This document shows, piece after piece, positions 25,054 through 33,435 of a stretch of 64,000 bases of DNA. Under the pieces are notes generated by a model, which made no database searches, was not told where the DNA came from, and was given only the letters and a program-made list of their open reading frames with translations. Location of the stretch: assembly GCA_934667625.1 (NCBI GenBank), contig CAKUMH010000003.1, positions 1 to 64,000 on the forward strand, given 5' to 3'. Origin of the DNA: an uncultured Elusimicrobiales bacterium. GTDB taxonomy: Bacteria; Elusimicrobiota; Elusimicrobia; Elusimicrobiales; Elusimicrobiaceae. The position numbers and the translations under genes were made by a program. How positions within the stretch are numbered: position 1 is the stretch's first letter; each line of letters opens with the position of its first letter.

Positions 25054-26214
25054 ATGAATTTGGACGAACAAATTAATTTTTTAACGCGCGGCTGCGTGGA
25101 CGTAGTGTCCAAGGCGGACCTCGCCAAAAAACTGGAGAGCGGAAAAACCTTAAAGGTAAAACTCGGCTGCGACCCGACGTCGCCCGACCTTCACTTAGGG
25201 CACAGCGTGGCCCTTTCCCTTATGCGCCGCTTTCAGGATTTGGGCCATAAGGGCATTTTGGTCATCGGCGATTTTACGGCCTCGGTGGGTGACCCCTCCG
25301 GGCGCGATTCCACCCGCCCCGTGCTGCCGCGTGAGCAGATTTTAGCCAATGCCAAAACCTATACGGAGCAGGCTTTTAAAGTGTTGGACCCCGCCAAGAC
25401 CGAAGTGCGCTTTAACGGCGAGTGGCTCAATCCCTTTATTTCGGGCAAGGAATTGCTGCAAACCCTGCAAAAAGTGACCGTAGCGCAGGTGCTGGAACGC
25501 GACGATTTTAAAAAACGCATGGCAGCCGGCAACCCTATTAGCCTGCTGGAAGTGCTTTACAGCCTTTTCCAGGGCCAGGATTCCGTGGCGTTAAATGCGG
25601 ATGTGGAACTGGGGGGCACGGACCAAATTTTCAACCTGCTGGTGGGCCGCCAGCTGCAAAAGAACCACGGGCAGGAACCGCAAGTGGCCATTACGGTGCC
25701 GCTCCTGGTAGGGTTGGACGGCGTGAAAAAGATGTCCAAATCCTATGGCAACTATGTGGGCCTAACCGACGCACCGAACGATATGTTTGGCAAACTGATG
25801 TCCATCCCCGACGAGCTTATGCCCATGTATTATGAACTCCTTACCAGCGAAAACATGGACGACATCAAAGCCATGCACCCCATGGCCGCCAAAAAGAAAC
25901 TGGCGGGGCTTTTGGTCACGCGTTTCCACGGGGAAGCGGCGGCCAAAGCGGCGCTGGAAAATTTTGAAAAGGTGTTCTCCAAAAAGGAACTCCCCACGGA
26001 TATGCCCGAATTTAAGCCCGAGGCAGGCGCGCTGCTTTCCGCCGTTATTTTTGCGGCTGGTGCGGCTCCCAGCAAAAACAAAGCGCGGGGCCTGATTGAC
26101 CAAGGCGCGGTGCGCTTAAAAGGCGAAAAAGTGACGCAGGACGGCCCGCTTAGTTTTGAGAATGGCGACGTGTTGCAAATTGGCAAACGCCACTTTTTTA
26201 AGCTGGTAAAATAG
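25054..26214 (+). CDS. tyrS: Tyrosyl-tRNA synthetase
   Basis: TyrRS charges tRNA-Tyr. The 386-residue protein is a class I synthetase with the HIGH motif as LHLGHS near 48-52, the KMSKS motif as KKMSKSYGN near 229, and a C-terminal S4-like domain (ARGLIDQGAVRLKGEKV). Length and spacing fit the bacterial TyrRS group with HLGH. TAGAAT near 25013 and GAGGGAG before the ATG give it its own leadered promoter. Confidence 0.95.
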   Translation: MNLDEQINFLTRGCVDVVSKADLAKKLESGKTLKVKLGCDPTSPDLHLGHSVALSLMRRFQDLGHKGILVIGDFTASVGDPSGRDSTRPVLPREQILANAKTYTEQAFKVLDPAKTEVRFNGEWLNPFISGKELLQTLQKVTVAQVLERDDFKKRMAAGNPISLLEVLYSLFQGQDSVALNADVELGGTDQIFNLLVGRQLQKNHGQEPQVAITVPLLVGLDGVKKMSKSYGNYVGLTDAPNDMFGKLMSIPDELMPMYYELLTSENMDDIKAMHPMAAKKKLAGLLVTRFHGEAAAKAALENFEKVFSKKELPTDMPEFKPEAGALLSAVIFAAGAAPSKNKARGLIDQGAVRLKGEKVTQDGPLSFENGDVLQIGKRHFFKLVK

Positions 26215-26254
26215 CACAAAAAAGTGCAAAAAAAGCTATAAAAGAGCTAAAAAA

Positions 26255-27220
26255 ATGAAAAAACTGATTATTTTCCTTTGTCTTTTGGTGGGACTAGCGG
26301 TCTGCGGTGTGTGGGCGGCCAAGGCCTGCTTTTTCAGCAAAGGGCCGCTGGTGGTGGTGAAGATTGAACCGGGGCAAAGCGGCTCGTCCGTGGCGCGTTT
26401 ACTGAAAGAAAAGGGCGTCATCAAGAGCGAGCTTATGTTTAAGCTGTTGCTGCGGCTGACCTCGTCGGCGCGGGACCTGAAGGCCGGGCGTTTTGACCTG
26501 CGGAAAAACACCTCGTGCTTTGAAGTGATTAACTGCATTAAAAGCGGCAAATGCACCCACTACGAAAAAGTGACCATTTTGGAAGGGTGGCGCAGTGAAG
26601 AAATTGCCGAAGAACTGGCCGAAAAAGGCATTACAAACGCGCAGGCGTTTTTGGATATTGTACGGGCCAAGGATTTGGAGGGCTATTTGTTCCCCTCCAC
26701 TTATTTGTTTGCGGAAAACACCCCCGCGCAAAAGGTGGTGGACGAAATGCTGGCCCAATATAAAAAGAACATAGCACCGCTTTTTAAGCAGTACAAAACC
26801 GATCTGTCGGAACGCCAGGTGCTGACGGTGGCCTCCATTGTGGAGCGGGAAGCCGTGGTGCACGACGAACGCCCTAAAATTGCGGCGGTGTATTTAAACC
26901 GTTTCCGTATCGGCAAACGCCTGGAGGCAGACCCCACCGTGCAGTACGCGCTGGGTTTTGCCCTTAAAGAAAACCGCTACTGGAAAAAGGGCCTCACCTA
27001 CAGCGATTTGAGAATCAAGTCCCCCTATAACACCTACCGCAACGCCGGCTTGCCGCCGGGGCCGATTTGCAACCCGAGCCGAGAATCCGTCCTGGGCGTA
27101 TTAAACCCGCAAAAGGATTTTGACGCGCTTTACTTTGTGGCGGACCATGGCGGGCGCCATGTCTTTTCCAAAACCTTTGACGAGCACCGCCGAAATATTC
27201 GCCGCATCCGCGGGAAATAG
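26255..27220 (+). CDS. mltG: Endolytic murein transglycosylase MltG
   Basis: MltG cuts nascent glycan strands at the inner membrane and so sets strand length. The 321-residue protein has an N-terminal membrane helix (about 4-24), a LysM-like part (EPGQSGSSVARLLKEKG) and the YceG catalytic domain with ASIVEREAV and YNTYRNAGLPPGPICNPS. It lies 40 nt after tyrS; GAGC before the ATG is only a weak ribosome site. It adds to the wall genes concentrated in this window. Confidence 0.94.
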   Translation: MKKLIIFLCLLVGLAVCGVWAAKACFFSKGPLVVVKIEPGQSGSSVARLLKEKGVIKSELMFKLLLRLTSSARDLKAGRFDLRKNTSCFEVINCIKSGKCTHYEKVTILEGWRSEEIAEELAEKGITNAQAFLDIVRAKDLEGYLFPSTYLFAENTPAQKVVDEMLAQYKKNIAPLFKQYKTDLSERQVLTVASIVEREAVVHDERPKIAAVYLNRFRIGKRLEADPTVQYALGFALKENRYWKKGLTYSDLRIKSPYNTYRNAGLPPGPICNPSRESVLGVLNPQKDFDALYFVADHGGRHVFSKTFDEHRRNIRRIRGK

Positions 27221-27277
27221 ATTAAGACTGGTTTTAGATGATGCCGCCCAGAGGAAATCCCCGGGGCGTATTAAATT
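27221..27277. other. Boundary of an AT-rich island
   Basis: The short spacer is GC-leaning at its start (GCCGCCCAGAGG) and switches to AT-rich near 27280. The base composition stays AT-rich up to about 29095 inside the glycosyltransferase gene. No terminator is evident between the two convergent genes. Confidence 0.5.
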
Positions 27278-27949
27278 CTATGGTTTCTTATACTCTTTTG
27301 GACGTGTAGGAGTCCAGTTGATTCCGCTCTTAACAACTTTTGCAGGATTTCCAGCAATGACACAGTTGGGTTGTTTGAATTTTTTAGTTACAACGCTAGA
27401 AGCCCCAACTATGGAATTTTTTGATATAAGTGAATTTTTTAAGACAGTTGCCTGCATGCCAATCCAAACGTGATCTTCAATAATTAGTTCTTTTCCCCAA
27501 TTAAGAACTTCTTTCGTCCCTTCTGAATATACAGTATGTGTGTCGCTTGCCCACAGATTGATTCCCCAAGAAAACATGCAATTATTACCAATACTTACTT
27601 TTGAGTTGTCTTCACATAATATAATTGCCGTTCCATTAGAAGTACAACCCCTGCCAATACGAACGATACACCCATTTACGTGAGTATTGCTATCTCCAAT
27701 TCTTACGCCTCCTAGCCAAAGTTCAATTGACGGATCTATTTCTATTCTATTATTATCACCATAAACATCAATGCTGCACCCATGCGGAACATAAGGAATA
27801 ATGTTATTTTTTCCACAAACTGTTAGTCTTTTTGGCGGAGTACTAGGATGATAAATATTTTTAATTTCTCTTCCTAACATGTGAAGAGCCAACAAAAGTT
27901 TTGAATGTCCATATTTGCAACGTAGAATTTCTTTTTCTCTTTCTGTCAT
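27278..27949 (-). CDS. Hexapeptide-repeat acyltransferase
   Basis: This protein of about 223 residues has left-handed beta-helix hexapeptide repeats (for example CIVRIGRGCTSNGTAI and KVSIGNNCMFSWG). It closes with the acetyltransferase signature DHVWIGMQATVLKNS and CVIAGNPAKVVK. It probably O- or N-acylates a surface sugar. I start at MTEREKEI because AAGGA precedes it and its ATG follows the glycosyltransferase TAA by one base. The gene is clearly AT-rich compared with neighbours, which suggests acquisition together with the adjacent GT half. Confidence 0.8.
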   Translation of the reverse strand: MTEREKEILRCKYGHSKLLLALHMLGREIKNIYHPSTPPKRLTVCGKNNIIPYVPHGCSIDVYGDNNRIEIDPSIELWLGGVRIGDSNTHVNGCIVRIGRGCTSNGTAIILCEDNSKVSIGNNCMFSWGINLWASDTHTVYSEGTKEVLNWGKELIIEDHVWIGMQATVLKNSLISKNSIVGASSVVTKKFKQPNCVIAGNPAKVVKSGINWTPTRPKEYKKP

Positions 27950-27950
27950 A

Positions 27951-30059
27951 TTATTGGTCCTTTTGTAATAATTTAGATTTAATAATTCTATCCAGTACAT
28001 ATTTGGGAGTCAGACTCTCCATGCATATTCTTTTCCCTTTTAAACATTTTTTTTGCCAAGTACGGGAATAAAATTCGCAATGAATGGGGCAAGCCGATGA
28101 TTTTAAATTAATATTTTCTTCATATCCATATACTTCGGGAGAAGTCGGTCCAAACAACACACAAGAACACCCTCCCTGTAAAGCGTGACGCAAATGTACG
28201 AGGCCGCCTTCTCCATCTATATGAAGAATTGCATTTTTTAAAATAGCTTTTATTTCTTCTATAGTAGTTTTCCCGGAGATAGAAATATCAACGCCTTTTA
28301 AACGTGGTCCTCTTCCTGCGCCAATTTCAACAAAAATATAGGAAGGAAACAAACTTTTCAGTTGTTTAACCAAAATTTCATAATATTCTTTTGGCCAAAT
28401 TTTGGAACTATTCCATAATTCTTTTGTTCCTCCTTCTCTGTTTAAAGTAATATATTTTCTATTCTTTAAATTAAATTTTTGTAGTGTTTGTTTTTCATCT
28501 TCTATTTTTACTTCTAAAATAAAATCTTCACTTAAATTAAATTCATCCACAATATCCGGTTGATGCCAACGTTTAAGAGATGATGAATAAATATTATTAG
28601 TAATGGTGTCTTTAAAAGGGGTAAGAATTAAAAATTCCTTGTTTTCCCGTTCAAAATCCAATAGTTTGCTTACGTAAGCTTGCAATTTAAATGGAAGTAT
28701 CTTGATATTTGCAGCTTTTACAACCGGGCACCTAATACAATTGATAACTAAATCATAGGAAGAATTGTTTATTTTACGTGGCAGGATAACTTTACCGACA
28801 AAGTCAGGTAAAAAGGCATTAGCCATATTTAGATTATGAAAAGCAATATCTAGAGACAAAGGGGAAAACTTTTTATAAAAAGCACATACCCAATTGAGCC
28901 CAGTTATCAGATCTCCTAAACCTCCTTCCAATTCAATACAAACCCGAGGAATTGCAACTATTTTATTTGAGTTTTTATGTTGGTATTTTAAACTGGATAA
29001 ACTAGCACCAATCATATGGAAAGCAATTTTTCTAACCTTATGATATTTATTCTTATATCTAAACAAACGATTTTCTAAATAATCCACTTGTTCTTTTATG
29101 GCCAGTTTTTGCTGTAAATCCGTATTCTTGGTGACAAATTGTTCAAACGCGCGGGACTCTTCCCATAACTCCCGGTCCGTTTTCTTGGCGGCGGAAATTT
29201 CGCGCAAAAGGGCTTGGCGGCAGGCCTTGTACCCCTTGTGGCATTCTTTCCACAAACGGGGCGAAAAAGAGCAAATAAACCGCACCCAATGCGCCCACAA
29301 GAGCGGGGTATCGTGCACGTTCTTCCAGACAAACCAAGTGCGGTTGCGTTTGGATAAAAATTGGGTGCGGGCACTTTTTTTGCTGTTAATGGTTCCACCG
29401 CACTTGTGGCGGGGTTTGGTATCGGGCGCGTAAACCACCTTCCAGCCGCGTTTTAAGCCGCGGTAGACAAGATCCGTTTCCTCCAGCATATACGGGTCCA
29501 GCAGTTCGTCAAAGCCGCCCAACCGGTCAAAATAATCCCGTTGGCAAAAGAAGTAGGCCCCTTGCACGCCCCACGAGGGATATTCCGCCATGTCGGGTAG
29601 GGAATCGTTGTAAACATTTCTTGTAAAACGCGGAAAGCCCTTCTTCCAGCCCAGTAATTTGACCCCATCTAGCTGTTCCCACGCACCCGGTTGGCGGGGA
29701 TAGGCGGCGTAACCCGCACAGGCCACGCAGAAAACCCCGGCGTTTAAGTATTTTTGAACGGTATTAAAAAAATCCTCTTCTACAAAGACGTCATTGTCTA
29801 AAAAGCAAATCCAGTCGCACGGCGTGTGTTTGACACCGAAATTGCGGGCGGAACAGGCGCCCGTTTGGGGATTTCCCAAAAACGTAACTTGCGGGAAAAG
29901 GGCCGGAGCTTTTGTTAAGGTGCCGTCGGAAGAATGATCGTCCACCACGGTAACGTGTACTGGAACGATTGATTTTTTTGCCGCAGCCACCACGGTGGGC
30001 AGGCAATCTTGCAAGTGATGAAAACCATTTTTTGACGCAATCACAACACCAATCTTCAT
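27951..30059 (-). CDS. Chimeric glycosyltransferase: GT2 N-terminal plus GT9-like C-terminal domain
   Basis: The 702-residue protein joins two transferases. Residues 1-260 form a GT2 domain (VVIASKNG, VVDDHSSDG, CFLDNDVFV). After a helical segment, about 350-690 form a heptosyltransferase-like GT9 domain (ELEGGLGDLITGLNW, FVEIGAGRGP, LHIDGEGGLVHLRHAL, VLFGPTSPEVYGY). It should build a cell-surface glycan. The first 320 codons are GC-rich like the chromosome, while the rest is markedly AT-rich, changing near 29095. That points to recombination within the gene. A long structured leader precedes it. Confidence 0.82.
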   Translation of the reverse strand: MKIGVVIASKNGFHHLQDCLPTVVAAAKKSIVPVHVTVVDDHSSDGTLTKAPALFPQVTFLGNPQTGACSARNFGVKHTPCDWICFLDNDVFVEEDFFNTVQKYLNAGVFCVACAGYAAYPRQPGAWEQLDGVKLLGWKKGFPRFTRNVYNDSLPDMAEYPSWGVQGAYFFCQRDYFDRLGGFDELLDPYMLEETDLVYRGLKRGWKVVYAPDTKPRHKCGGTINSKKSARTQFLSKRNRTWFVWKNVHDTPLLWAHWVRFICSFSPRLWKECHKGYKACRQALLREISAAKKTDRELWEESRAFEQFVTKNTDLQQKLAIKEQVDYLENRLFRYKNKYHKVRKIAFHMIGASLSSLKYQHKNSNKIVAIPRVCIELEGGLGDLITGLNWVCAFYKKFSPLSLDIAFHNLNMANAFLPDFVGKVILPRKINNSSYDLVINCIRCPVVKAANIKILPFKLQAYVSKLLDFERENKEFLILTPFKDTITNNIYSSSLKRWHQPDIVDEFNLSEDFILEVKIEDEKQTLQKFNLKNRKYITLNREGGTKELWNSSKIWPKEYYEILVKQLKSLFPSYIFVEIGAGRGPRLKGVDISISGKTTIEEIKAILKNAILHIDGEGGLVHLRHALQGGCSCVLFGPTSPEVYGYEENINLKSSACPIHCEFYSRTWQKKCLKGKRICMESLTPKYVLDRIIKSKLLQKDQ

Positions 30060-30084
30060 AGGGCTCCCTCAAGGTTAAAATAGA

Positions 30085-30470
30085 GGAAAAGGGGCCCGGC
30101 TCTTGGCGGAGGATCATAAGCCCCTTTTCCGTCTGGGCGCCGTGCTGTAGCGCCCAAAGAGAAACGGAACCTACGAAAAATGAAGCAGTGCGAGATGTAG
30201 AAGCAAAGGAAGGCGTAAAAAACGGCTGGTTAAGACAAGTCTGAGAGAAGCCTTGCCAATAAACAGCCGTGGCTCCGCGCATATAAAATGTGCGAAACAC
30301 TCGGCAGAAGACAAAGGGCTCATGACTTCCCCTCGTCTTCTGCCTAAACCAGCTGTTTTTGGACTCTCTCAGTACTTTGGGTTTTCCAAAGCCTTCCTAT
30401 TCTTCAATAGGATTCCAAAAACAGAATAAATTGTTGCGCAGAAAAAGACCTGCGCTACTGCGTTTTTACT
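30085..30470 (-). ncRNA. Highly structured leader or non-coding RNA, unidentified
   Basis: The stretch begins after an extended -10 (TGCTATAAT, 30483-30476). It shows strong helices: 30436-30441 with 30450-30455; an 11-bp helix 30353-30363 with 30414-30424 enclosing hairpins 30375-30391 and 30395-30412; and a 10-bp hairpin 30303-30312 with 30335-30344. A terminator-like helix 30222-30228 with 30264-30270 is followed by T6. A rival 7-bp helix, 30225-30231 with 30347-30353, excludes it. A second hairpin with 11-bp arms (GGAAAAGGGGC) lies just before the glycosyltransferase. I recognise no Rfam class. Confidence 0.5.
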
Positions 30471-30475
30471 GCTTT

Positions 30476-30483
30476 ATTATAGC
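30476..30483 (-). promoter_or_regulatory. Extended -10 promoter for the structured RNA
   Basis: TGCTATAAT on the minus strand matches a TGn extended -10. No -35 box is visible at the right distance. It lies directly after the P-type ATPase stop codon. Confidence 0.6.
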
Positions 30484-30503
30484 ATATTTACAAAACTTGG
30501 CCG

Positions 30504-32411
30504 CTACTCCTTAAAATACAACGGCCGCAGGGAGTTGGCTACCGCCAAAAGCGATACGCCTACATCGGCAAATACCGCCCCCCACATGTTGGCCAACCCC
30601 AGCACGCCAAGTGCCATTACGCCGGCTTTTACCGCCAAGGCAAACACAATGTTTTGTTTTACCACGGCCAGGGTCCGGCGCGAGAGGCGCACGGCTGCCG
30701 CTATTTTTTGGGGTTCGTCGGTCATCAGTACCACATCGGCGGCTTCTATGGCCGCGTCCGACCCCAGCGCTCCCATGGCAATGCCCAAATCCGCCCGCGC
30801 TAGCACCGGGGCATCGTTGATGCCGTCCCCCGCAAAGGCGGTGGCTGTCCCTTTGGGGGCCGCCTGCAGGAGCTCCTCCAGTTTTTCCACTTTACCCGCG
30901 GGCAAGAGCCCGCCATACGCCTGCGAAATGCCTGCCTCTTGGGCGGTTTTTTCTACAGCGGACGGGGAATCCCCGCTTAGGATGACCAGGTGCATGCCTA
31001 AATTTTTAAGTTCCGCCACGGCCGTTTTGGCACCTTCTTTTAGTTTATCGCCTACTTCCACCCGGCCTTTAAAGAGGCCGTTTTCAGCCACGTATACGCA
31101 GGTGCCGGCGCCTTCCTGCACATGCGTTACGCCAAAGCGCGCCATAAGGCGTTTATTCCCGGCCAAAAGAACTTGTTTTCCGGCGGTTAGTTCCACCCCC
31201 TCCCCGGCATACTCGTGCACGCGTTCCTGTCCGGCAGGCGCAGGAGCGGCGGTGGCGTGGGCTCTTTTTAAAATAGCCTTGGCGATGGGGTGATTGGAGT
31301 ACCGCTCGGCCCGGGCTGCCAAATCAAGCAAGGTTTGCTCCGCCACGCCCGGCGCGGGAACAAGGGCCGTCACGCCAAAGACTCCTTGCGTGAGGGTGCC
31401 TGTTTTATCAAAGGCAAGCGTGCCCAGACGCGACAAAAGTTCCATATACGAGCCGCCCTTAATCAAAATTCCATTCTTGGCCGCGCCGCCGATTCCGCCA
31501 AAAAAGCCGAGCGGAACCGAGAGCACTAACGCGCACGGGCAGGAAATAACCAAGAAGATAAGCGCTCTGTAAAACCAGGTTTTAAAGGATGCGTCCGCCA
31601 GCACCAGCGGCGGCAAGACCGCCACCAGCACGGCGGCACACACCACGGCGGGCGTGTAAATGCGGGCAAAGCGGGTGATGAATTTTTCCGCGGAGGATTT
31701 TTTGTTGGCGGCGTTCTGCGTCAGTTCCAAAATTTTGGCAACTGTGGAATTTTCGTACGTTTTTTGTACGCGGATTTTTAACACGCCGTCCCCGTTAATG
31801 CACCCCGCCAGCACGGTATCCTGCGGGCACACGGAGACCGGACGGGACTCGCCGGTCAGGGCGGAAGCGTCCAGCTGTCCGCTGCCGCTTTCCACGACTC
31901 CGTCCAGTGGTACACGTTCCCCGGGTAATACCAGCGTGAGCTCCCCCACTTTTACTTCCTGCGGGGCAATTTTCTCCTCTTTCCCCTCGCGCACTACACG
32001 GGCAAAATCAGGCCGCAGGTCCATGAGCTTTACAATGCTTTTGCGCGAATTTCCCGCTGCCCGTTCCTGCAGGGTTTCCCCAATTTGATAAAAAAGCATA
32101 ACGGCCACGGCTTCGGGGTATTCGCCAATGCAAAAGGCTCCCAGGGACGCCACCGCCATCAAAAAGTTTTCATCAAAAAATTCCCCATGAAACAGGTTTT
32201 TAACAGCCGTAAACAAAATCTCTGCGCCGCAAAGCAGGTACGCCGCCAAATAAAGCGTTAATTTAAGCCATGCAAGCGGCGGGAACAACAGCCCGCATAC
32301 GAGCAGTGCCCCGGCTAAAGCCAAACGCAGAACGGGGCTTTTTTCGGCTTCTTCGTGCCCGTGTGCCGTGTCGCACGCGTGGCAGCAGTGGCAAGTATGT
32401 TCGCAGCTCAT
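30504..32411 (-). CDS. Heavy-metal P1B-type ATPase (Zn/Cd/Pb exporter)
   Basis: The 635-residue pump exports divalent metal ions. It has a His/Cys N-terminus (HTCHCCHACDTAHGH) in place of a full HMA domain, membrane helices, and an ISCPCALV metal-site motif. The phosphorylation loop is DKTGTLTQG and the hinge is GDGINDAPVL. The C-terminal helix carries NSLRPL. The CPC motif and the ArsR partner argue for zinc or cadmium rather than copper. It overlaps the repressor gene by 4 nt. The gene symbol could be zntA or cadA; I leave it open. Confidence 0.92.
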   Translation of the reverse strand: MSCEHTCHCCHACDTAHGHEEAEKSPVLRLALAGALLVCGLLFPPLAWLKLTLYLAAYLLCGAEILFTAVKNLFHGEFFDENFLMAVASLGAFCIGEYPEAVAVMLFYQIGETLQERAAGNSRKSIVKLMDLRPDFARVVREGKEEKIAPQEVKVGELTLVLPGERVPLDGVVESGSGQLDASALTGESRPVSVCPQDTVLAGCINGDGVLKIRVQKTYENSTVAKILELTQNAANKKSSAEKFITRFARIYTPAVVCAAVLVAVLPPLVLADASFKTWFYRALIFLVISCPCALVLSVPLGFFGGIGGAAKNGILIKGGSYMELLSRLGTLAFDKTGTLTQGVFGVTALVPAPGVAEQTLLDLAARAERYSNHPIAKAILKRAHATAAPAPAGQERVHEYAGEGVELTAGKQVLLAGNKRLMARFGVTHVQEGAGTCVYVAENGLFKGRVEVGDKLKEGAKTAVAELKNLGMHLVILSGDSPSAVEKTAQEAGISQAYGGLLPAGKVEKLEELLQAAPKGTATAFAGDGINDAPVLARADLGIAMGALGSDAAIEAADVVLMTDEPQKIAAAVRLSRRTLAVVKQNIVFALAVKAGVMALGVLGLANMWGAVFADVGVSLLAVANSLRPLYFKE

Positions 32412-32740
32412 AAGCCCTCCTGAATGTGTTCCAATCCTTGGTTAAAAATACGTTTGACGTGTTCATCCGCCAGTGAATAAAACACCGTTTTTCCCTCACG
32501 GCGGTTTTTGACCAGTTTGTTTTGCTTTAAAAAGCGCAGCTGGTGCGAAATGGCGGAATGCGTCATGCCCAGTTCGTCGGCAATGTGCTGCACACACTGC
32601 TCGCAATTAAACAGGGCACACAAAATGCGCAGGCGGGTGCTATCGCCAAAGACTTTAAATAAATCTGCCAGATTGTACAAGGTATCCTCGGGCAGCTCCA
32701 AAGACGGCTTACACACATGGGGTGTAATTTTTTTAGACAT
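32408..32740 (-). CDS. ArsR/SmtB-family metal-sensing repressor
   Basis: This 110-residue winged-helix repressor carries the complete alpha-5 zinc site DxHx10HxxE (DEHVKRIFNQGLEHIQE). It also has cysteines in the alpha-3 region (NCEQC) that fit the cadmium/lead site of CadC. The recognition helix is TDSAISHQLRFLK-like (THSAISHQLRFLK). The start MSKKITPHVC follows AAGGA; an upstream in-frame start would lie inside the operator. It controls the exporter encoded next through the palindrome at 32758-32783. Confidence 0.92.
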   Translation of the reverse strand: MSKKITPHVCKPSLELPEDTLYNLADLFKVFGDSTRLRILCALFNCEQCVQHIADELGMTHSAISHQLRFLKQNKLVKNRREGKTVFYSLADEHVKRIFNQGLEHIQEGL

Positions 32741-32757
32741 ATAGAATCCTTTAAATG

Positions 32758-32812
32758 AATATATGAACGTATGTTCATATATTAGTATAATCAATTTAAT
32801 GTTTGGCGTCAA
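32758..32812 (-). promoter_or_regulatory. Metal-regulated promoter with SmtB-type operator
   Basis: TTGACG (32812-32807), a 17-bp spacer and TATACT (32789-32784) form the promoter. The perfect 11-4-11 palindrome AATATATGAAC-GTAT-GTTCATATATT (32758-32783) overlaps the start site. It matches the TGAAC-type operators of zinc-sensing ArsR proteins. Confidence 0.88.
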
Positions 32813-32889
32813 GTGTAAATTTTGAGTCTTGAGAAATTGCCCAAAAATTGTATACTATGTAAGTAGAAAAACCAATTTAAGGAGAGTTT

Positions 32890-33351
32890 ATGAACAAGCA
32901 GGGTTTTACGTTAATTGAACTGTTGGTTGTGGTGCTGATTATCGGCATTTTGGCGGCGGTGGCGTTGCCGCAGTACGAGGCCGCCGTTGAGCGCGCGCGC
33001 ATGAGCGAGGGGATGGTCAACCTAAAGGCCATTCTGGATGCGGAGCAGCGCTATTTCCAGGCCAATCCCAACGAAACCCAAGTAACCAGCCGAACCCAAA
33101 TTGCGGATGTGGATTTAAGGGGCGGCAAATGGGACAATGCCGGCAAGGTGTTTACCACCAAAAAATTCGCTTACGTATTGGACGGCGCGTCCGTGGCGGC
33201 GTACCGCTCCGACGATATGGCAAATTATACATCCAAATACATCTATAAACTGACCAGCAATGCCGATGGAACCAACCGCCTGTGCACCGCCGCTACCGGC
33301 GCCGAACAGGAAACGGGCGAACAAATGTGCATGTTCTACAACGGCCTGTAA
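32890..33351 (+). CDS. Type IV prepilin (type II pilin-like)
   Basis: The 153-residue protein has the class III leader cut site and hydrophobic helix GFTLIELLVVVLIIG with the conserved Glu at mature position 5. A variable C-terminal domain with a two-cysteine loop (C near 139 and 149) follows. It would be processed by a prepilin peptidase and assembled into a pilus or pseudopilus. No assembly gene is near; it is a stand-alone gene with its own TATACT promoter (about 32855), an AGGAG site and a terminator. Pilin genes scattered singly are typical of Elusimicrobiota. Confidence 0.92.
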   Translation: MNKQGFTLIELLVVVLIIGILAAVALPQYEAAVERARMSEGMVNLKAILDAEQRYFQANPNETQVTSRTQIADVDLRGGKWDNAGKVFTTKKFAYVLDGASVAAYRSDDMANYTSKYIYKLTSNADGTNRLCTAATGAEQETGEQMCMFYNGL

Positions 33352-33386
33352 ATAACACTTTGCAAACCAAAAGGTTTTATCAAAAA

Positions 33387-33420
33387 CACCCCGGGCCAAA
33401 ACCCGGGGTGTTTCATTTTT
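33387..33420. terminator. Bidirectional terminator
   Basis: CACCCCGGG, loop CCAAAA and CCCGGGGTG have T-runs on both sides. It ends the pilin transcript (plus) and the murG transcript (minus). Confidence 0.9.
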
Positions 33421-33435
33421 ATGTGTGATGAAACC

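Noticed and set aside
29791..30300. 169-codon ORF upstream of the glycosyltransferase
   Set aside because: It overlaps the GT2 coding region in another frame and crosses the structured leader; no ribosome site.
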